From positions 937,998-1,001,997 of the forward strand of contig CP060225.1 in NCBI GenBank assembly GCA_023898485.1: 64,000 nt of DNA, in the 5' to 3' direction. Of the stretch, positions 58,666-64,000 are shown piece after piece (position 1 is the stretch's first letter; each line of letters starts with the position of its first letter). Position numbers and translations under genes: made by a program. The DNA comes from Candidatus Peribacteria bacterium. GTDB lineage: Bacteria > Patescibacteriota > Gracilibacteria > Absconditabacterales > Absconditicoccaceae. A model generated the notes under the pieces. It worked only from the letters and a program-made list of their open reading frames with translations, made no database searches and had not been told where the DNA came from.

Positions 58666-60231
58666 ATGCAATTTAGTGATCCACAAAACGATCAAAATCC
58701 AACTGCTCCTACACCTCCAACTCCTCCTGCTGATGGTGGTCAGGGTGGTGCTTTTGGCGGACAGCCATATGATCCTGCGACAGCTACTGCCTCTCCATCG
58801 GTAGATGATTTTGTGCTCGATATGGACGAGATTCCTGATTTTTCGTTGGATGATACGACAGATACATCAACCCAATCAGAGCAACCAGTAGCAAGCACTG
58901 AAGACACCCCAGTTGCTCCTGCGGCTCCAGTAGTGGTTGCTGATCCAGTAGTTGAAGAGGCTGTAGCTCCTGTGGTGGAGGAGGGTAGTGATGATATCAC
59001 GTTTGATATGGATGATCTACAAGATGATACCCCTGTTGCTCAAGAAGAACCAATAGCTGAAATGAATTCGGAGTCTGATGATATTAGTTTGGATTTGGAT
59101 GCTCTCGAGGAAACTGCATCTGCTGATGCGTCGGATGATACTGCTGGAACTCCTACTGTCGCCGAAGAAGAAAGCTTTGATCTGGGTGATTTGCATGTGG
59201 ATGAAGATCATAGCGAAACGCTACCTGATGGATCAGTGCAGTCTCTGGATGTGGAACAGTCTGAACATGTGGAATCTACTGATGACGCTTCGGTAGATGT
59301 AGTTGATGATTTGGATGTGGGAGACTTGAGCGTCGATAACGATTCAGTAGAGCAGCCATCACTGGAGCAGTCAGAAGAATCAGTACAGCCAGAAGCACTA
59401 GCTATTGATACAGATTCTGTGTCTGATGATATGGTCGATTTTGACCTAGGAGATATCGGTGATGATGTATCAGAAGAATCAGAGCAGTCAGTTGTATCTG
59501 AAGAGACAGTATCAGCTATAGAAGATACCGACACAGGAGATGCTTCTTTTGACCTGGGAGATATGGGTAGTGAGTCGGATGTATTGGAACAGTCGGAACA
59601 GTCAGTTCCATCGGGACAAGAAGAACAAGATCAGGAAGATCAATTTGATCTAGGAGATGCGCATGAGTCTGCTGAGACAAAGGAAGATGATAATAATATC
59701 AATGATATGGCTCCTGTGGCTGCAGTAGCTCCTGTAGTGGATGACATGCTCTCAGATGATGATCCTACCGATAGCGCTATCGATACGTCTGATCTGAGTC
59801 CACTCGGCGCCAAAGTCGCTACCACTATCGCCACACTCCAGCATATCCGTGCATTGGGAGAGGATGAAGATGTGCGTATTTTGGGCGCGTCGCATGGCCG
59901 TGAAGAGGTCTACTACGAATTCTCTACTGCAGAGAGAGAACTCACTATCCTCAGAGATGCTACCGATGCAGATGATGCCAAAACACAAGACAGACTGACT
60001 TTCACACTCGGAGAGCAAGACTTGGTCGTGCGTCTGGGGGATGTCGTCGTGCTGGATGAGGGATCTGATGATGATATCTATACCAGACATCAGCATATTG
60101 TCTCTGAAAAACTCGGCAAGTTCGAGATGCTACTCGAAGATTATCTTACTCAAGCAGAAGAGAAAAAAGAGCAAGCAGACGCAGCTGCTGCAGAGATGAA
60201 AGAAGCAGGAAGGAAGTTGCAACAGTTCTAG
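58666..60231 (+). CDS. Highly acidic protein with FDLGD-type repeats, unknown
   Basis: A 521-residue, strongly acidic protein without signal peptide or membrane helix. A Pro/Gly-rich start (NPTAPTPPTPPADGGQGGAF) leads to a long low-complexity region with scattered short motifs FDLGDL, LDVGDL, FDLGDI, FDLGDM, FDLGDA in an Asp/Glu/Ser background. The last ~140 residues form an ordered domain (SPLGAKVATTIATLQHIRAL; REEVYYEFSTAERELTIL) ending in a coiled coil. No TGA codon is used. The motifs could be peptide docking sites. No family is recognised. Confidence 0.65.
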   Translation: MQFSDPQNDQNPTAPTPPTPPADGGQGGAFGGQPYDPATATASPSVDDFVLDMDEIPDFSLDDTTDTSTQSEQPVASTEDTPVAPAAPVVVADPVVEEAVAPVVEEGSDDITFDMDDLQDDTPVAQEEPIAEMNSESDDISLDLDALEETASADASDDTAGTPTVAEEESFDLGDLHVDEDHSETLPDGSVQSLDVEQSEHVESTDDASVDVVDDLDVGDLSVDNDSVEQPSLEQSEESVQPEALAIDTDSVSDDMVDFDLGDIGDDVSEESEQSVVSEETVSAIEDTDTGDASFDLGDMGSESDVLEQSEQSVPSGQEEQDQEDQFDLGDAHESAETKEDDNNINDMAPVAAVAPVVDDMLSDDDPTDSAIDTSDLSPLGAKVATTIATLQHIRALGEDEDVRILGASHGREEVYYEFSTAERELTILRDATDADDAKTQDRLTFTLGEQDLVVRLGDVVVLDEGSDDDIYTRHQHIVSEKLGKFEMLLEDYLTQAEEKKEQADAAAAEMKEAGRKLQQF

Positions 60232-60254
60232 ATAGTGACTTTGTAGGTTATAAG

Positions 60255-60283
60255 AAAAACTCCCTGCGATTGGGGAGTTTTTT
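60255..60283 (+). terminator. Rho-independent terminator
   Basis: AACTCCC and GGGGAGTT pair around a short loop and are followed by TTTTTT. It ends the acidic protein transcript. Confidence 0.9.
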
Positions 60284-60330
60284 GTGTGGTTATTTTACTA
60301 CTTTTTTCTTGCTATAGACGCTCCGCTAGG

Positions 60331-60435
60331 CTTACTTTTGGCATGACCCAAAAGTAAACAAAAACTCTAGTCGCAGCAGGTCCATTGATTTTTCCATATC
60401 TATGCATATCTTTCCATGTCTCGGTGCTGTGACAG
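60331..60435 (+). repeat. Dispersed intergenic repeat, subtype B
   Basis: The hairpin CTTACTTTTGG-CATGAC-CCAAAAGTAA is followed by CTAGTCGCAGCAGGTCCA and CATATCTTTCCAT, matching the reverse of 7857-7962. It lies between the acidic protein gene and the clpB 3' end (convergent). Confidence 0.65.
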
Positions 60436-60465
60436 GTCTTGCTACTACGTCTGTTTTTGGAATAT

Positions 60466-61785
60466 TTAGTTTGTAATGGTAATTTCTCCATCTTTTGTAT
60501 CAATTGTCACACTATTTCCATCTTGAATTTTGCGTTCTAAGATTTGCATAGCGAGTTCGTCGAGGACGAGGTTTTGGATAGTACGCTTGAGAGGGCGTGC
60601 TCCGAAGAGCGGATCGTAGCCACGGTCTGCGAGGAGTTTTTTGGCTGCATCAGTGACGGTGAGAGTGATACCTTTTTCTTGGCGGAGCTTCTTGGCTAAG
60701 TTGTCGAGCTGGATGGTGACGATGTTTTCGAGAGCCGCTGCCGAGATAGGCTCGAAGATGATGATGTCGTCGATACGATTTAAGAATTCAGGGCGGAAGA
60801 AAGTCTGGAGTTCGGACATGAGTTCAGAACGGAGTTTTTCTCTTTTTTCTTTTGATAATCCCCCCTTCGCTTCGCTCTTCCCCCCTTGAGGAAGGGGGGC
60901 AAGCATGTGCATGATCTTATCCGAGCCGATGTTGGACGTCATGATGATGATGGTATTGCTGAAGTTGACGGTACGGCCTTTGGAGTCGGTGAGACGTCCA
61001 TCGTCGAGGATTTGGAGGAGGACGTTAAACACGTCTGGATGAGCTTTTTCGACTTCGTCAAAAAGGATGACCGAATAGGGCCTGCGTCTGACGGCTTCGG
61101 TGAGCTGTCCTCACTCGTCGTGGCCGATATAGCCCGGAGGCGATCCTATGAGTTTGGCGACGGTGTGGCGCTCCATATACTCGGACATGTCGATCCTAAT
61201 CATCGCTTTTTCGTCATCGAAAAGAAACTGTGCCAGACTTTTGGCGAGTTCGGTCTTACCGACTCACGTAGGACCTAAGAACATAAACGAAGCGAGTGGA
61301 CGATCTTGGTCTTGGAGGCCTGCTTTGGATCTGCGGATGGCGCGTGCGACGGTCGATACCGCCTCGTCCTGTCCGACGACTCTCTGGTGGAGATAATCTT
61401 CCAAGTGGAGGAGTTTGTCACTCTCGGTCTGGATGAGTTTGGTCGCAGGGATGCCTGTCCATTTGGCGACGATGGTGGCGATGTCCTCGGGGGTGACGAC
61501 TTCTGTTTTGTTGCTCTGATCATTGGCTTCGAGCTGTTCGAGCTGTTTTTGGAGGTCGGGAAGGGTCTTGTATCTGATCTCGGCGACACGGTTATAATTC
61601 GCTTCACGTTCGGCGATAGTGGCCTCGTGTTCGAGGTCTTGGATCTGCTGCTTGATCTCTTTGATACGCTGGGCAGCGCCAGTGGTAGCGTCTCGCTGAG
61701 CTTGGGCAGCAGAATACTGCTCACGGAGATCGGCAAGCTGACGATTGATCTCGTCGATGCGAGTTTGGTTAGAGGCTTTGGTCAT
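60466..61785 (-). CDS. clpB: ClpB disaggregase, C-terminal part (second half of split gene)
   Basis: A 439-residue protein containing the rest of the ClpB middle-domain coiled coil (TRIDEINRQLADLREQYSAA) and the whole second AAA+ module: Walker A FLGPTGVGKTELAKSL (TGA Gly in GPTG), Walker B YSVILFDEVEKAHPDVFNVL, sensor FRPEFLNRIDDIIIF and GYDPLFGARPLKRTIQN. The N-terminal half is encoded upstream, beyond a 304-codon inserted gene. The ATG at 61785 lies 5 bp after the stop of that gene, so translation is probably coupled. A G/C-rich palindromic in-frame insert lies at 60858-60904. Confidence 0.93.
60858..60904 (-). repeat. In-frame palindromic element inside clpB
   Basis: In the coding direction it reads CCCCCCTT-CCTC-AAGGGGGG, AAGAGCGAAGCGAA and GGGGGGAT, the same order as in uvrC. 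It encodes LAPLPQGGKSEAKGGLS between the conserved TSNIGSD strand and the FRPEFLNR segment of the second AAA+ domain. Confidence 0.78.
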
Positions 61786-61790
61786 AGCAG

Positions 61791-62705
61791 TTATTTTTTG
61801 AATATAAATTGATTACTTTTGTATAGTCTATTTTCTTGTTTTAACTTGGCATATTTTCTTACTGTTGTTTCGTCTCTTCCTCATATATATCGAATGGAAT
61901 TACTTGCTATCATGTTATGTGCTTCTTCTATCCATGATTTTAGGGTTGGATTTATGTTGGTGTTTATTATTGCATATTTACGCGATCATGGAACATTGTT
62001 TATAACAATGCAATATTTAGGGGTTATTGGCATATATATTTCAATGTATCATTTTTCTTGTGAATTTCTTGTTGACCAATTCATTGATAAGCCCAATAGT
62101 TCTGTATTGATATTGTTTGGGTGTATTCGTATTGGGAACTCTGATATTAGATATTCTTCATCTGATTCTATTTCTGCAAAATTAAATCAAAGCATTTCTT
62201 TCGAAGGTAAATTGAGTGTATTTTTTTGTAATATGTTTTTAATTTCTTGGTTTCTCTCTTTTTTATTTTCATCTTTTAATATTCTGTAAACACTATTTTT
62301 CTTATAGATTAACTCTATATATTCTAGTATCTTACCTTCAAATCATTTTGGTAGTTTTGGTATTTCTTGACTTTGATCTAATCAATATTTTTTTAACTCT
62401 GGTAACTTCTTTATTATCTCATCGACTTCTTTGATTAATTTATCTTCGATTTTTCATAACTGAGATTCTATTGCTGAATCCCAATGGTTTTCTTCTGCTG
62501 ATCGTTCACAATATAGTTTATCTATTCTTAATTTTTTTATATTTGTTCGTCAATTACCTCAGTCTTTTAATCCCCGCGGCTCTCACAATTCTAAACTATA
62601 TACGAAAATCTTTTTATCATCTTTGTCTTTAAGCCGATTTTTTAGCTGTCCTTTTGGAGTTATATGTCATTTTACTCATGGCATTAGATTTATGTTTTTA
62701 TTCAT
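61791..62705 (-). CDS. DUF4238-like protein inserted in clpB
   Basis: A 304-residue protein, visible only with TGA as Gly (about 15 such codons). The start (HITPKGQLKNRLKDKDDKKI; FVYSLELGEPRGLKD) and later parts (NIKKLRIDKLYCERSAEENH; EEYLISEFPIRIHPNN; IYMPITPKYCIVINN) follow the order of DUF4238 proteins: an N-terminal His-Val/Ile-Pro-like motif, FVY, a D...E..E element, then a terminal P(I/L)(T/S)P strand. The function is unknown. It is markedly A/T-rich compared with clpB. It begins 8 bp after the TAG of the clpB N-terminal part and ends 5 bp before the C-terminal part. Confidence 0.65.
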
Positions 62706-62712
62706 TATAAAA

Positions 62713-64000
62713 CTATTTAACCTCCCTTTGCAATGCACTCTTCTCTATTTCGAGCTGATTGATCTGATTGGCGAGGCGGAGTATTTCTTCGGGTGTTGAA
62801 GTCATGCGCATTTTGACACTAGCAGCTGCTTCGTCCAGGAGGTCGATCGCCTTGTCGGGGAGTTGACGGTCGGAGATATATCTCATACTGAGGTCGACTG
62901 CTGCTACGACTGCTGCATCCGTGATGGTGACGCCGTGGTGGCGTTCGTAGGTGTCCTTGATCCCTCTGAGGATGGCGAGTGCGTCTTCGCGAGATGGTTG
63001 ATGGACCATGACGGGTTGGAATCTACGCTCCAGAGCGGGGTCTTTTTCGATGTTTTGTCTGTATTCGTTGATGGTCGTAGCACCGATGACGCGCATGGAT
63101 CCTCTGGCAAGAGCAGGTTTGATCATATTGCCCATGTCGGCTGATCACTCGGTCTTACCAGCTCCAACGATGGTATGGAGCTCATCGATAAAGAGGATGA
63201 TCTGACCCTCTGACTGTTCGACCTCGGTGATCACCGCTTTCAGTCTCTCTTCGAAGTCACCACGATACTTGGCTCCTGCCATGAGGGCGCCCATGTCGAG
63301 TTCGATGACGTCTTTGTGCTGGAGCATATCCGGGACATCGCCTGCGACGATCTTGGATGCGAGGGCTTCGACGATGGCGGTTTTGCCCACGCCTGCATCT
63401 CCGACGAGGACAGGATTATTCTTGCGTCTTCTGCTCAGGATCTGGATACAGCGGCGGAGTTCGTCGTCACGTCCGATGACGGGGTCGAGTTTGCCGTCCT
63501 TGGCGAGGGTGGTGAGATTGCGGCCGTATTTTTTGAGAGCATCCATAGTACCTTCGGGATCTTGATTCTGTACGGTTTTGCCGTTTCTCATGCTGGTAAT
63601 CGTAGCATATAAAGTAGTATAGTCTATAGGTTCAGAGAGTTGCTTGGTAAGATCTTGGATGAATGGTGAATTGTTTTTTCGTATGGCGAGGAGGAGATGC
63701 TCAGTCGTCAAGTATTCATCATTCATCTTCTTCATTTGCTGATCTGTTTCAAGGAGATCTTTGTTGAGCTGAGGAGAGATGCCGAGTTGATGATCTCACT
63801 CGATAGTGGGGAGTGAGTGGAGCTTGTTTTGGAGCCATGCTAAAATAGTAGCTCTATCTGATCCAAAGATTTGTGGGACGAAACCATCTGCCTGTTGCAT
63901 CATGGCAGCGAGGAGATGAATTTCATCTATGTGATTATTCTTATTGTTATACGCAAGCTGCTGTGCTGCTTGGATAGCTTCGGCAGCTTTGGTGGTATAG
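62713..64000 (-). CDS. clpB: ClpB disaggregase, N-terminal part (first half of split gene; starts outside the window)
   Basis: The visible 428 residues cover nearly the whole N-domain (YTTKAAEAIQAAQQLAYNNK; YLTTEHLLLAIRKNNSPF) and the first AAA+ module: Walker A LVGDAGVGKTAIVEALASK, Walker B IILFIDELHTIVGAG, arginine-finger region KDPALERRFQPVMV and LPDKAIDLLDEAAASVKMRM. It ends NQLEIEKSALQREVK then TAG, exactly where the middle domain coiled coil begins. Only about 10 residues are missing at the N-terminus. Two TGA codons (IEGDH and KTEGSAD) are Gly. The rest of ClpB is encoded past the DUF4238-like gene. Confidence 0.93.

Noticed and set aside
61819..62289. A 156-residue plus-strand frame within the clpB insertion
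   Set aside because: It lies wholly antisense to the DUF4238-like gene, whose motifs and operon spacing are better supported.
61786..62712. Intein or self-splicing intron in clpB
   Set aside because: The first half ends in TAG and the second has its own ATG; the insert encodes no intein motifs, and no group I or II core or homing endonuclease motif is visible.
1..64000. Reading the many TGA-broken genes as frameshifts or pseudogenes
   Set aside because: Frames continue in the same phase across each TGA and the codon aligns with conserved glycines in dozens of intact families; TAA and TAG do not interrupt them.
1..64000. UGA as tryptophan (code 4) or selenocysteine
   Set aside because: Trp positions use TGG, the TGA positions match Gly in known motifs, and there are far too many for selenocysteine.

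Overview
The window comes from a bacterium that reads UGA as glycine (genetic code 25), which places it in the Gracilibacteria/Absconditabacteria (BD1-5/SR1) branch of the Candidate Phyla Radiation. With the standard code, dozens of conserved proteins break at in-frame TGA. With TGA = Gly they become full length, and the TGA codons land on invariant glycines: the Nudix box, APGGKS of RsmF, MGDGG of MraY, GGMHCASC of CopA, the patatin GGGxxKG loop and the Gly before the prepilin cleavage site. All coordinates below use TAA and TAG as the only stops. Several real genes (Nudix, MazG, DUF1653, RNHCP, SdpR, a DUF4238-like gene) are nearly invisible under the standard code.

Layout. 1-1300 (minus) is a copper-type operon: Cys-rich peptide, ECF sigma, HMA chaperone, CopA. 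1488-7830 (plus) holds mraY, an O-antigen-ligase-like protein, a BASS transporter, an SdpR/SdpI pair, an SRPBCC protein and a cytochrome-b5 lipoprotein. 7971-11341 (minus) is a flavin redox cluster: ApbE, two FMN-binding lipoproteins and a ferric-reductase-like membrane protein. 12159-22369 (plus) has uvrC, a YrdC protein, class I ribonucleotide reductase with Nudix and MazG house-cleaning genes, and gmk. 22429-25366 (minus) is tRNA-Lys and ribosomal proteins L28, L25, L19, S20-like, S7 and S12. 25367-31143 is an accessory stretch: CutA, Fic, a polysaccharide flippase, patatin and a type IV prepilin-like protein. 31144-42654 has a large TraG/VirD4-like ATPase with an S1-like tail, a SufS-type desulfurase, two repeat-bearing unknown proteins, asnS, a T4SS-pilin-like protein and rsmF. 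42761-48875 has a Psd-like enzyme, nusA, metG, an RNHCP protein, a sigma-70 factor and gatB. 49537-57443 (minus) is an unusual ATP synthase operon. 60466-64000 (minus) is a split clpB.

The most striking points are these. (1) The ATP synthase operon carries two complete Fo sets (a-c-b, then a'-c'-b'), both with double-hairpin c subunits and both with Na+-type residues, ahead of delta-alpha-beta; gamma and epsilon are absent from the operon. (2) clpB is split inside its middle-domain coiled coil by a complete 304-codon gene, in tight three-gene operon spacing. (3) A G/C-rich palindromic element is inserted in frame in uvrC, the sufS-like gene and clpB. (4) A dispersed ~100-bp intergenic repeat occurs four times.

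Functionally the window suggests a small, symbiosis- or parasitism-adapted cell with a peptidoglycan/polysaccharide envelope, pili and a DNA-transfer-like ATPase, and probably Na+-coupled ATP synthesis. Nothing in it shows de novo biosynthesis of amino acids or cofactors. UGA glycine codons are frequent in membrane and accessory genes and absent from ribosomal protein genes, atpD and nusA. No rRNA, IS transposase or CRISPR array is visible.
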